This document shows, piece by piece, positions 26,901 through 34,440 of a stretch of 64,000 nucleotides of DNA. The DNA comes from JAFDZV01 sp966128725 (lineage in GTDB: Bacteria; Bacteroidota; Ignavibacteria; OLB7). The position numbers and the translations under genes were made by a program. Below the pieces are notes generated by a model. It ran no database searches. It saw only the letters and a list, made by a program, of their open reading frames with translations, and was not told the DNA's origin. Position 1 is the stretch's first letter. Every line of letters begins with the position of its first letter. The stretch lies in NCBI GenBank assembly GCA_966128725.1, contig CBHYLN010000001.1, forward strand, positions 1 to 64,000. Reading direction: 5' to 3'.

Positions 26901-29232
26901 ATCGTGCCACGATAATATCCTGGTCGCCACTGCTGTTCAGCGTGGTGCCTTCGATCGTGGCGGCGCCGGCAAAGCTGCCGGTTATGTATACGTTGCCGGA
27001 AGCATCAAGCGCCACCGACATGGCCGTATCATTGCCCGATCCACCAAAGCGGCGTGCCCACAGCAACGAGCCACCGGGCGTGTACTTGGCGATGAAGCCG
27101 TCGGTACCGCCGCTGGAGCCCAGGGCCGCGGTATCAAGTCGCAGACTGTCGGCAAAGCTGCCCACCACATACACATTGCCGTTTGCATCGCTGGCCACAT
27201 CGCGGATTGCGTCGTTCTGGTTGCTGGCCAGGCGACGCGCCCATTGGAACGTCATCGGCAACGTCAGGATCGTGAACATGGCATCGTTCTGATCGTTCAC
27301 GGCGGCGTTGTCGCGATCGGTGACGCGCACCCGACCGCGCGTTGTGGCGAACTGCGGCACCTGCCAGGTAAGCGTGCCCGGCGTTGCGGCCACGTCGGCC
27401 TTGATCGTATACCAGGTGGCGCCGTCATCGGGCGAGAAGTCCAGCCGGACATTGGCAACACCACCCGTGGTTGTCCAGGTAAGCGTGGTGGAGGCGCCGG
27501 CCCTGAACGTCGTTGCAATGTTCGGCGCGGTAAGCTGCACGGTGCGCGTTACGCTGGCCACGATCTCGAACGGACGCACCATGGTGTTGTTCGACGCGAA
27601 CGCATCGCCGGCCAACGTAATCGTCACCGTGGACACATAACGATTCACGGTTGCGATCGTGGCGTTGGCGAAGTTCACCGTGACCGAGGCGCCCGGCGCA
27701 AGCGTGGCAATGGTCTGGTTGTTCGTGTATACCTGCGTGCCCGAGGAGTCGGCGATCGTGAACGTCACCGTAAGGTTGTTCTGCGTTGCGGTCCCCGCGT
27801 TGCGGAACACCGCGCTGGGCGTGAACTGCACACCGGAACCGATCGCGCCGCCGGCCGCCGGCGTATTGATGTTGCTGACTGCCACGTCGTTGGCAGCGGA
27901 GTTCTCGAACGCGCCAATACAGGCGGCCCCTTCGGCGCCCGTGCGGATCAACGCCGCAACACGCGGGTGCAGGTTCAGGAGCGTGCCGAATGCCGTCAGA
28001 TGGCAGTAGCTCATGATGGTGCCGGTGCGCGGATTGGTTCCGGGGAAACAACCGCCCTCGGCTGTGTAGCAGGAATCGATCGCCGGCGCCCACGAACACG
28101 CGTGCGTGTGCGGCGATCCAAAATTGTGCCCGGTCTCGTGCGATGTCACGTCCGTATCCCAAACGTACGTGGCGGCAGGATAGGTGACGTTGTTGTTCAA
28201 GCCGCTTACCGCGAACCCGAAGGAGTTATTGCACAGGGTGTTGACATATGCTATGCCGCCGCCAACAGCGGATACGGAAAACATGTGCACCAGCGTGCGC
28301 TGCACACCGCCCATGTTGTTGATCCAATACGTGCGTACCTGCGGAAGAAGGGTGCTCGTGTTGGTGCCCGGGTACGGGTCGGCGCCGGTCCAGATCCGCA
28401 CATAGGGAACCTGCATCATCACGTTCACATCGCGCTGATAAATCGCCGACATCGCGCCGATAACCGTAAGGATGTAGTTGGTTGCCCGCGACAGGTTGCG
28501 GCCGTGCGCCACGTAGAACGCGGAGTCGCCCTCGGTTGCGATCTGCGCTGCCAGCAGCGTGTTGCTCTGCAGGCGGGCGGCATTCCCCTTCCGACCGTAG
28601 GCCTTGAACGCCCGCTCCACGTTTTCCTGATACCCGGCGACATCCTCCGCGCCACAGCCCCAATGGCCGGCCTCGGAAGCCGCGGGACCCTGCATCTGAA
28701 GCGCCAGCGGCTCATCGTAGATGGCCATCACCGAGCGCTGCCCGTCGTGCAGTTCAAGCGGCGCCATGGTGAATCGGGTGCGCCGCCCGCCTGACTCCAT
28801 CTCCACATAGCCGCTGCAGTACGTGCGGAACAGCGCCAGATAGACAAACGATCCGGGCAGCTCCTCCACTGTTCCCTTGAAGAACAGGCCGGGCTCAACC
28901 GTGGTATCCCGGTCGCCGATCAGGCGCCCTTCAACAATCCGCGCTCCAGGGGCAAGCACCTCGAACCGGTCCAGCCGCAGAGTACCGCGCATGGCGTTGG
29001 TAACGGCGAAGTCCTGCAACACGATCTGCCTGGGCCCTACAGCAAGGATCCGATCGAACGCCAGGGGATCGATGGTGAAAAACGCGGCCGTGGCTGGAAT
29101 GGGCTTCGCGAACGGCGGCCGTATCTGTGATTGGAACAGGCCCTGAGCAATTCCGCCATGGCCTGTTTGCGCGATCGCCGATGCCGATAATAAAACGAGG
29201 GCAAGGATGGCAAGCCGGAGAGTTCGTTTCAT
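23965..29232 (-). CDS. Giant exported zinc metalloprotease with beta-propeller and Ig-like modules
   Basis: This is a 1755-residue protein with signal peptide 1-21. A probable propeptide (22-200) precedes a reprolysin-like M12 peptidase domain (about 200-440). Its zinc motif SHETGHNFGSPHTH (His365, Glu366, His369, His375) fits HExxHxxGxxH, and its Met-turn is GTIMSYC (Met407). CARDB/Ig-like modules follow (about 448-640), then a long run of SBBP-type propeller repeats (about 640-1130) with the phrases WARRFGGSGNDTAMSVALDA and DASGNVYITGSFAG. Further Ig/FN3-like units and three repeats of the 'FCAGDSVVLTA...FLWSNGATT' type come next. The last 80 residues are a sorting domain (MFHPNPTSGVVTIEAEI). 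It is probably a secreted, surface-bound protease. The ATG at 29232 opens the signal peptide; no strong Shine-Dalgarno is present. Confidence 0.85.
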   Translation of the reverse strand: MKRTLRLAILALVLLSASAIAQTGHGGIAQGLFQSQIRPPFAKPIPATAAFFTIDPLAFDRILAVGPRQIVLQDFAVTNAMRGTLRLDRFEVLAPGARIVEGRLIGDRDTTVEPGLFFKGTVEELPGSFVYLALFRTYCSGYVEMESGGRRTRFTMAPLELHDGQRSVMAIYDEPLALQMQGPAASEAGHWGCGAEDVAGYQENVERAFKAYGRKGNAARLQSNTLLAAQIATEGDSAFYVAHGRNLSRATNYILTVIGAMSAIYQRDVNVMMQVPYVRIWTGADPYPGTNTSTLLPQVRTYWINNMGGVQRTLVHMFSVSAVGGGIAYVNTLCNNSFGFAVSGLNNNVTYPAATYVWDTDVTSHETGHNFGSPHTHACSWAPAIDSCYTAEGGCFPGTNPRTGTIMSYCHLTAFGTLLNLHPRVAALIRTGAEGAACIGAFENSAANDVAVSNINTPAAGGAIGSGVQFTPSAVFRNAGTATQNNLTVTFTIADSSGTQVYTNNQTIATLAPGASVTVNFANATIATVNRYVSTVTITLAGDAFASNNTMVRPFEIVASVTRTVQLTAPNIATTFRAGASTTLTWTTTGGVANVRLDFSPDDGATWYTIKADVAATPGTLTWQVPQFATTRGRVRVTDRDNAAVNDQNDAMFTILTLPMTFQWARRLASNQNDAIRDVASDANGNVYVVGSFADSLRLDTAALGSSGGTDGFIAKYTPGGSLLWARRFGGSGNDTAMSVALDASGNVYITGSFAGAATIEGTTLNSSGDQDIIVARYSPAGALSWAIRAGSTGRDQGRGLVTDGSGNLYLVGAFASTVTFGGTPLTAAGLNDAFIAKMSNAGTFTWAQRGGGADMDEADAVAVDATGNTVMVGRYRTSATFGGSTPGGNGGDDGFLARYNSAGTFQWVTTVVGTGAEEMTDVVLDAGSNAVVTGWISGLVNFGTTVASSAGARDAFVAKYSNAGTMLWHRRFGSTGDDWGTTLAQDAAGNCYVAGHFTDRMDIASITLTSLGGSGTDVFVAKFTPDGWPVWGTRGGGTRNEESYGLAVNGTGDNAYLVGRYTYTTPTDQPSIYGPDSLHGIGGYDLVAARLGMFRVISPRERDEWRVTESHAITWSSFPAANVRIEISTNDGTSWSTIVASTPNTGSYNWTIPNTPAQRAMIRVIDADVSTFYGQAVSGTFIISSVLPPSNLVATPGNAKVDLTWTAPGAAVPTYAIYRATLPANLPADFLLLTTVPGTQTSYADQSVVNCNTYVYAMKSISGPTESVFSNYDTARPEAPRLLIPLGPVYDEKIPAGSTKNLRWTTSGCMDSVRLELWTLRSGTWGQIAIAPNNGSYNWSVPRIASTLARLRIIGRNDSTVVGITDTFSICAATASITASGPVSFCAGDSVVLTANDGNVGFLWSNGATTKRIVVRSSGSYSVSVADSARCGATSEPVVVTVNPFPQSRIATPRGTTACQGDSLVLDAGPGLSGVIWSDGRTGRMITVTQGGKYFARVSNEFGCANNSDTVTVSFVGTPQTRIAALTATRVCEGDSVVLDAGGAFARYRWSSGDTTRTVTARRSGTYYVTVFAAGGCSGRSDSVAVTVLAKPAKPILARNGRGDSLAYNGVLGTLIWYRNDTLLTGVSAATIKLDVVGVYVVTVLDTNGCSNTSDPFVVDQLPSSVAAETGDRTFMFHPNPTSGVVTIEAEITGTSTLAISITDLAGRPVLHFDMPRATGRAVRTIDIHALPAGVYILDVKAGGKAWRRKLVKQ

Positions 29233-29618
29233 GGGAGTTGAGGATTCGTGAGCACACTCATGGACAGCATGGATGACGAAGGACCTCGTGACAGCGTCCG
29301 AGCCCGTGTATGCTCCCGGCAAAGGGGACCGGACGTCACCAACATCCATACCAGCAGTTATTCCGTGCGACCGGTTAATGTCACCAACGTGATCGAGACC
29401 GGAGCCGGCGCAACAGCCACCCCCAACCACGATCTGGACATCGGTTACGGGGCGGATTCCGCCAACATATGACGGACGGGGAATATACGGTGTGGGAACA
29501 TGGATTCCACCCAAAACCTCCGAGGTAGCATCGGGATCAGGAAAACATCGCACACCGACACATCGCGCACCCTGGCCGGCCGCGGAGAGTATGCGGAGAG
29601 TATATTGCCCCCGCAACC
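29233..29618. other. 386-bp divergent intergenic region
   Basis: It lies between the divergent metalloprotease and AEC transporter genes. No coding signal is seen. It contains a perfect tandem duplication of GCGGAGAGTAT (29582-29592 and 29593-29603) just before the transporter gene, and presumably both promoters. Confidence 0.5.
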
Positions 29619-30527
29619 ATGGAACAAATCCTTCTTCTCGGCATCTGCTTCGTTATCGGGATAGCGCTGGGTGCGGGCGGCCGGCTGCCGGATAATGCGC
29701 CCCGCGCGTTGAACGCCTTCGTGATCAACATCTCTCTTCCGGCGATGGTGCTTCTTCGTGTCCACGATCTCCCGTTCTCGCCGGCATTGCTGATCCCGAT
29801 CGCCGTTCCATGGGCAATATTCGCCGGCGCGGCGGCGCTGTTTCCGTGGCTTGGTAAACGCATCGGCCTGGACCGCCGAACCGTTGGCGCCCTTATCCTC
29901 CTTGCCGGGCTTGGCAACACGTCGTTCGTTGGCCTTCCGATGATCGAGGCGTTCTTCGGCTCGGCAAAGGCGGTGGGCATCGGCGTGCTTGTCGATCAAC
30001 CGGGATCGTTCCTTGTGCTGGCAACGCTTGGTCTGCTTACCGCCGCGCGTTTCAGCGGCGATCGCGGCACACGACCGATGGCCGCCGTTGTGCGCGTGCT
30101 GCGGTTCCCACCGTTCATCGCAATGCTGGCGGCGATTGCGCTTTCGCCGTGGCCCTACCCACATGCAGCAACCACAGTACTGACACGGCTTGCCGATACG
30201 CTGGCACCGGTCGCGCTGGTGGCCGTTGGGCTGCAGGTTCGGCTGGTATCGCTGCGCAGCAATGCCCGCCCGATGGCGCTGGCGCTGTGCTACAAGATGG
30301 TAGCGGCGCCCGCATGCATCGCATTGCTTCTTATGCTGACCGGCCTCGAGCCCGGCGTTGCGCATGTCACCACGTTCGAGGCAGCCATGCCGCCGATGAT
30401 CACCGGCGGCATCGTGGCCATCGAACACGATCTGAATCCCACGCTGGTGGCGCTGGTGCTTGGCGTGAGCATTCCCCTGGCGTTCGTAACGCTGCCGATC
30501 TGGCGGTGGATATTAGGCCCGGCGTAG
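29619..30527 (+). CDS. AEC-family (auxin efflux carrier-like) transporter
   Basis: This is a 302-residue integral membrane protein with about ten hydrophobic helices in the two-fold repeated pattern of the AEC family. Recognisable blocks are LNAFVINISLPAMVLLRVHD (helix 1-2 region with the conserved N..LPA), LLAGLGNTSFVGLPMIEAFF (G.GN..F.G.P), and near the C-terminus TFEAAMPPMITGGIVAIEHD. Members export or import organic anions such as malate or malonate; the substrate cannot be read from the sequence. It sits alone, divergent from the metalloprotease gene and upstream of the FKBP cluster. Confidence 0.88.
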   Translation: MEQILLLGICFVIGIALGAGGRLPDNAPRALNAFVINISLPAMVLLRVHDLPFSPALLIPIAVPWAIFAGAAALFPWLGKRIGLDRRTVGALILLAGLGNTSFVGLPMIEAFFGSAKAVGIGVLVDQPGSFLVLATLGLLTAARFSGDRGTRPMAAVVRVLRFPPFIAMLAAIALSPWPYPHAATTVLTRLADTLAPVALVAVGLQVRLVSLRSNARPMALALCYKMVAAPACIALLLMLTGLEPGVAHVTTFEAAMPPMITGGIVAIEHDLNPTLVALVLGVSIPLAFVTLPIWRWILGPA

Positions 30528-30740
30528 GCCGGCGGGCCGGGGCGGCCGCACCCCTGGCATCCGAAATGGGTAACAAGAATCCCTGTTGTCCGTGTGCAAT
30601 ACTTGTGGTATTCTCGCAGGTCCGCTTCGGACCGCCATGCACCCCCGGCAATGGCCTTGAAAGGAGATCGGCGGAATCTCCGAAGCTCCCCATGCTCTAA
30701 CAACGCAGACAACAACATTTACCTAGGAGAATCGGACTCA

Positions 30741-31538
30741 ATGAAACGTCTCATTGCACTAATGGCATTGGGCACGGTACTCGTGTCCTGCCAGGATAAC
30801 AAGGCTCCGGCAGGAGGGGGTGGCGCTTCGCGAAGCTTTAAGAGCACCGAGGACAGCGTCAGCTATGCGATCGGCATGAACATCGGGCGCGGCATGAAGA
30901 CCGACTCGATCAACATCAGTCCTGATATCCTCGCCGAGGGCATCAAGGATCAATTCGCAGGCAAGGCCGGCTTCAGCGACTCGGTTGCGCAGAATGTGCT
31001 GATGAGCTTCCAGCAGAAGCTGATGGCCAAGCAGCAGGAGCGCATGCAGAAGCAGCAGGACTCCATGTCGAAGGCCGGCGAAGTCAACAAGGAAAAGGCG
31101 AAGGCGTTCCTTGAGGAGAACAAGAAGAAGCCGACGGTAAAGACAACGGCAAGCGGCCTTCAGTACGAGGTGATCACCGCTGGTACCGGTCCGGTACCGA
31201 AGGCCACCGACGAAGTGAAGGTGAACTACAAGGGCACGCTTCTGGACAACACTGTCTTCGACAGCTCCGAGAAGAATGGCCCGGCGCAGTTCAACGTAAG
31301 CGGTGTGATCCCGGGTTGGACCGAGGCCCTGAAGCTGATGCCGGTTGGCAGCAAGTGGCGCCTGTGGATTCCGCCGGACCTGGGCTACGGGATGAGCCCG
31401 CCCCCGGGCGGCAAGATCCCTTCGGGCGCGCTCCTCGTGTTCGAGGTTGAGCTTCTGGAGATTGCAAAGCCGCAGGCCGCCAACGGCGCTCCGGGCGCTA
31501 ACGGTGGCATCAACGTTCAGCCGCCGACCGGCAAGTAA
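30741..31538 (+). CDS. FKBP-type peptidyl-prolyl isomerase lipoprotein
   Basis: This is a 265-residue lipoprotein with lipobox LVSC (Cys17). The FKBP_N dimerisation helices span about 33-120 (SVSYAIGMNIGRGMK; long basic/Gln-rich helix FQQKLMAKQQERMQKQQ). The FKBP domain spans about 135-250: SGLQYEVITAGTG, VNYKGTLLDNTVFDSSEKNG and VIPGWTEALKLMPVGSKWRL. It ends in a Gly/Ala/Pro tail. The layout is that of FkpA/Mip chaperone-isomerases that assist folding of exported proteins. GGAG lies 11 bases upstream of the ATG; the longer frame is open but lacks a signal sequence. It is the first of three FKBP-family genes in a row. Confidence 0.9.
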   Translation: MKRLIALMALGTVLVSCQDNKAPAGGGGASRSFKSTEDSVSYAIGMNIGRGMKTDSINISPDILAEGIKDQFAGKAGFSDSVAQNVLMSFQQKLMAKQQERMQKQQDSMSKAGEVNKEKAKAFLEENKKKPTVKTTASGLQYEVITAGTGPVPKATDEVKVNYKGTLLDNTVFDSSEKNGPAQFNVSGVIPGWTEALKLMPVGSKWRLWIPPDLGYGMSPPPGGKIPSGALLVFEVELLEIAKPQAANGAPGANGGINVQPPTGK

Positions 31539-31565
31539 ACCGCCGGATCGTGCTCGCGTTATTCA

Positions 31566-31599
31566 ACCGGGAGTGCCGCAATTACACGGCACTCCCGGT
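31566..31599 (+). terminator. Intrinsic terminator after the first FKBP gene
   Basis: ACCGGGAGTGCCG and its exact complement surround the loop CAATTACA. It lies 28 bp after the stop codon, so the first FKBP gene is probably a separate transcript. Confidence 0.75.
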
Positions 31600-31760
31600 A
31601 CTGTTTCCGGCGTTCCGCACAGCGGTATTGCCGTAAAGCGCCGGCCAGCCGAATGTTACTCCGCGCGCTCTTCGTAGATTGCCGGCTGCATGAACCGCAC
31701 GATCAGACGAGCAGCGACCTGTGTCCAGCGCATAACGCGCTCCTCCAAAAGGATGCCATC

Positions 31761-32816
31761 ATGATCCGCGCCCTGTTTCTGGCCCTCGCATTCGCCGTTG
31801 CGGGCACCATCGCGGCCAAGGCTCAGGAGCCTGTTGTACTGCGCACCATCGATGATTCCACCAACTACATGTTGGGACTCTCGTTGGGAAAGCAGTCGCT
31901 GGAGGATCTTTTCTTCGGATCGGAGGATGCCCAACTGATCCTTGACATCGACACGTTCCTCGTCGGCATACGATACGGCATCGAGCACAGGGTAACCATC
32001 AACGACAAGGCGTTGATGGCCGAACTGGAGGTGCTCGACACCGGCTTGGCCAACATGAACACGGCAAGCCGCGTGCTGGGCACGTTTTATGGCAAGCAGA
32101 TGTTCGGGCGCACGATGGACCAGATCGGCCTGAAGCCGAACGTTGACCTTCTGTTGCAGGGGATTCGCGACGCCCGCGCAGGGCACGCATTGCTCGACAG
32201 CACCGCGGAAACCATTGTGCGCGAATACATGCGCGCCACATTCGAATCCCGGATGCGCGCATACATCGATTCGCTCCGGAATGTGTACAACGCGAATCTG
32301 CCAGCAGCACGCCGTTTCGTTGCCGAACGTGCGAAACAGAAAGGCGTGAAGCAGATAGGCAACGGCGTACTGCGGGAAGTGCTGGTAAAGGGGCGGGGTA
32401 TGGTTGTAGGCCGTGAAAGGAAAGGCCCCACCAGGGTTGGCGATGCCGTCATCGACGGCGAATACATGGTGTCGCTTCGATACGGCATCACCGATTATCA
32501 TGGTACGCCGCAGAGGCTTGTCAGTGAAACGAGTGATGCCTGGACCATCCCGGAGCCGGATCGCCCGGAGCAGCCGAAGCCAACCCTTTTGGATTCCACC
32601 ACGGCAGTGATGGAGCTTACCAGAAGCAGTATGTCGCCGGCATTGTGGGCGGCCATTCGCGATCTGCCAGCAGGCAGCACGATACGCCTGACGATTCCCC
32701 CGCTCGACGAGGCAGAGCTCGGCGACGACAATACCACGCTGGCGCCCCTGCTAGCCCTGGATGCCCAGGAGGGAAGCGCACTGGTATACACCATCGAAAT
32801 TGTACGGGTCCGCTAG
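31761..32816 (+). CDS. Exported FKBP-like protein with degenerate isomerase domain
   Basis: This is a 351-residue protein with signal peptide 1-21 (ending AAKAQ). Residues about 27-190 match FKBP_N-type helices (DSTNYMLGLSLGKQSLEDLF; FYGKQMFGRTMDQIG; FVAERAKQKGVKQIGNGVL). The C-terminal part (about 200-351) keeps the outline of an FKBP fold: EYMVSLRYGITDYHGT where VNYKGTLLDGT is expected, IRDLPAGSTIRLTIPP where LK.MP.GSKWRL.IP is expected, and LVYTIEIVRV. It has lost the FDSS, VIPGW and Y-G active-site residues. It is therefore probably a chaperone without isomerase activity. AAGGA lies seven bases before the ATG. It is flanked by two intact FKBP genes. Confidence 0.72.
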   Translation: MIRALFLALAFAVAGTIAAKAQEPVVLRTIDDSTNYMLGLSLGKQSLEDLFFGSEDAQLILDIDTFLVGIRYGIEHRVTINDKALMAELEVLDTGLANMNTASRVLGTFYGKQMFGRTMDQIGLKPNVDLLLQGIRDARAGHALLDSTAETIVREYMRATFESRMRAYIDSLRNVYNANLPAARRFVAERAKQKGVKQIGNGVLREVLVKGRGMVVGRERKGPTRVGDAVIDGEYMVSLRYGITDYHGTPQRLVSETSDAWTIPEPDRPEQPKPTLLDSTTAVMELTRSSMSPALWAAIRDLPAGSTIRLTIPPLDEAELGDDNTTLAPLLALDAQEGSALVYTIEIVRVR

Positions 32817-33005
32817 GTTTTGTCCGCCGGACCCAATCGCGCCTGATCAGCCGAAGGGCGATGGCGCGCACAGCAGAAGGCCCCCGCGTAATCATCGTGA
32901 CGATATCGCCAAACGCGACCATATGGCGCGTGTTGCGCCTTGATGCGGACGTAGTGTGGAGAAGCATCGATCATACTAACAATCAACGTGGAGAATAACA
33001 CGACC

Positions 33006-33725
33006 ATGAAGAATCTGGTAGTGATAGCCCTTTGCTGTTTCGCGGGGCTCACGGTTTCAGCCAGCGCGCAGAAAAACGGTGGCACCAAGGAGAAGCAGGG
33101 CGGCGCGCTGACAATGAAGACATTCAATGACAGCTTGAACTATGCCATCGGCATTCAGGTGGGCAACACCCTGAAGGCTGGCAACATAGATCTCAGTGCC
33201 GATGCCTTCCTGCGCGGCATTCAGGATGTACTGAAGGGCGGGACGCCGTTGCTGTCGCAGGATGAGCTGCAGCGCTGCCTTGGCACCGCCCAGCAGCAGA
33301 TCACCGCGCGCCAGCAGGCCGAGAAGGCCAAGTCCAGCGAGAAGAACCAGCGCGAGGGCGCGGAATTCCTTGCCAAGAACAAGCAGCGCAAGGGCGTGAT
33401 CACCACCGCAAGCGGTTTGCAGTACGAGGTGATCACCGAAGGAACCGGCAAGATGCCGACCGATACCAACGAGGTATCGGTACACTACAAGGGAACCCTG
33501 ATCGACGGCACCACGTTCGACAGCTCGATCGATCGCGGCGAGCCGGTTTCCTTCCCGGTACGTGGCGTGATTGCCGGCTGGACCGAGGCATTGAAGCTGA
33601 TGAAGGAGGGCGCGGTCTACAAGCTCTACATCCCGGCGGACCTTGCCTACGGCGAGCAGGGCAGCGGCCCCATCGGCCCGAACTCCGTGCTGATCTTCGA
33701 GGTTCGGCTGCTCAGCGTGAAGTAG
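33006..33725 (+). CDS. Exported FKBP-type peptidyl-prolyl isomerase
   Basis: This is a 239-residue protein with signal peptide 1-22 (ending VSASAQ). Dimerisation helices span about 35-115 (DSLNYAIGIQVGNTLKAGNI; EFLAKNKQRKGV), then an intact FKBP domain at about 133-239: SGLQYEVITEGTGKMP, VHYKGTLIDGTTFDSSIDRG, VIAGWTEALKLMKEGAVYKL and SVLIFEVRLLSV. It should catalyse proline isomerisation in the periplasm. It differs from the first copy by having no lipobox. GGAGA precedes the ATG at 33006 by 11 bases; a GTG in frame at 32988 is the alternative. A strong terminator follows. Confidence 0.9.
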   Translation: MKNLVVIALCCFAGLTVSASAQKNGGTKEKQGGALTMKTFNDSLNYAIGIQVGNTLKAGNIDLSADAFLRGIQDVLKGGTPLLSQDELQRCLGTAQQQITARQQAEKAKSSEKNQREGAEFLAKNKQRKGVITTASGLQYEVITEGTGKMPTDTNEVSVHYKGTLIDGTTFDSSIDRGEPVSFPVRGVIAGWTEALKLMKEGAVYKLYIPADLAYGEQGSGPIGPNSVLIFEVRLLSVK

Positions 33726-33756
33726 CAAACGCCGGCCACATCGGCCATGATTTCAC

Positions 33757-33799
33757 AGGCCCGTTGCCCCTTCATGCTTGGTGGCAGCGGGCCTTTTTG
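33757..33799 (+). terminator. Intrinsic terminator after the third FKBP gene
   Basis: AGGCCCGTTGCC (33757-33768) pairs with GGCAGCGGGCCT (33783-33794), with one G-T wobble, followed directly by TTTT. Confidence 0.85.
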
Positions 33800-33859
33800 T
33801 TGCTCCGGCACAACACCCATCGTGCCCCGCCGGGATTACCACGGCCAGCACATTTCATC

Positions 33860-34279
33860 ATGGATACCCAGGCGCTTGAACGGGCATTTCGCGATACGGC
33901 GTATCGTGTGTTTGCACCGCACGGAACAATCGATATCAGGATCGATGTTCACAACGATGTGTTGAACACGCTTGTCGACGAACACATGGCACGCGAATGG
34001 GCCTTCATCACCGCATGGAATCCTGGCGCGGTGATCGGTGAGGACCACGATAATCTGGCGCGCAACGCAGCGCTGGCCGCACGCCTTGCCACACTCAATC
34101 ATCGGTGGTTCCCCGGCGAGGGCGTTGGTCTGCACGGCACATGGCCCGCCGAACCGGGATTCCTGGTGCTCGGGATCCCGCGTGATGCCGCCATTGCGCT
34201 GGCGGGGGAGTTCGGGCAGTTGGCGATCGTTGCCGGTTACGCCGATGGTGTGCCCGAACTAGTCTGGGTTCGGCGCTAG
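33860..34279 (+). CDS. DUF3293-family protein
   Basis: This is a 139-residue protein without signal peptide or membrane segment. FITAWNPGAVIGEDHDNLAR is the hallmark block of DUF3293 ('ITA.NP.G....D.N..rn..L...l'), followed by GEGVGLHGTWPAEPGFLVLG and the C-terminal strand of QLAIVAGYADGVPELVWVR. The function of the family is not known. The frame is open upstream to 33764 across the terminator, so the ATG at 33860 is preferred. The gene stands between the FKBP terminator and the TraB/GumN gene on the same strand. Confidence 0.75.
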   Translation: MDTQALERAFRDTAYRVFAPHGTIDIRIDVHNDVLNTLVDEHMAREWAFITAWNPGAVIGEDHDNLARNAALAARLATLNHRWFPGEGVGLHGTWPAEPGFLVLGIPRDAAIALAGEFGQLAIVAGYADGVPELVWVRR

Positions 34280-34440
34280 GCGCTGCGGTTCCCGCGCCAG
34301 GCACAGCAACCCGGCCAGGCTGCCACGTGCCATACGGCGACACTATGTGTTGCCGCCGCGTTTGTTGTAGATTCGGCCACGCCCTTTTGCGCCAGCCCTT
34401 TCCTGCCAGGCCCACTCGGCCTGGCGCACGTTGGCATTTC

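Noticed and set aside
25897..28794. + strand open frame of 965 codons
   Set aside because: It is antisense to the metalloprotease gene, whose minus-strand product has recognisable domains and a sorting signal. The frame stays open because of high GC and codon bias.
29233..29616. N-terminal extension of the metalloprotease by about 128 residues
   Set aside because: The added sequence is not protein-like, and it would place the clear signal peptide (MKRTLRLAILALVLL) in the middle of the chain.
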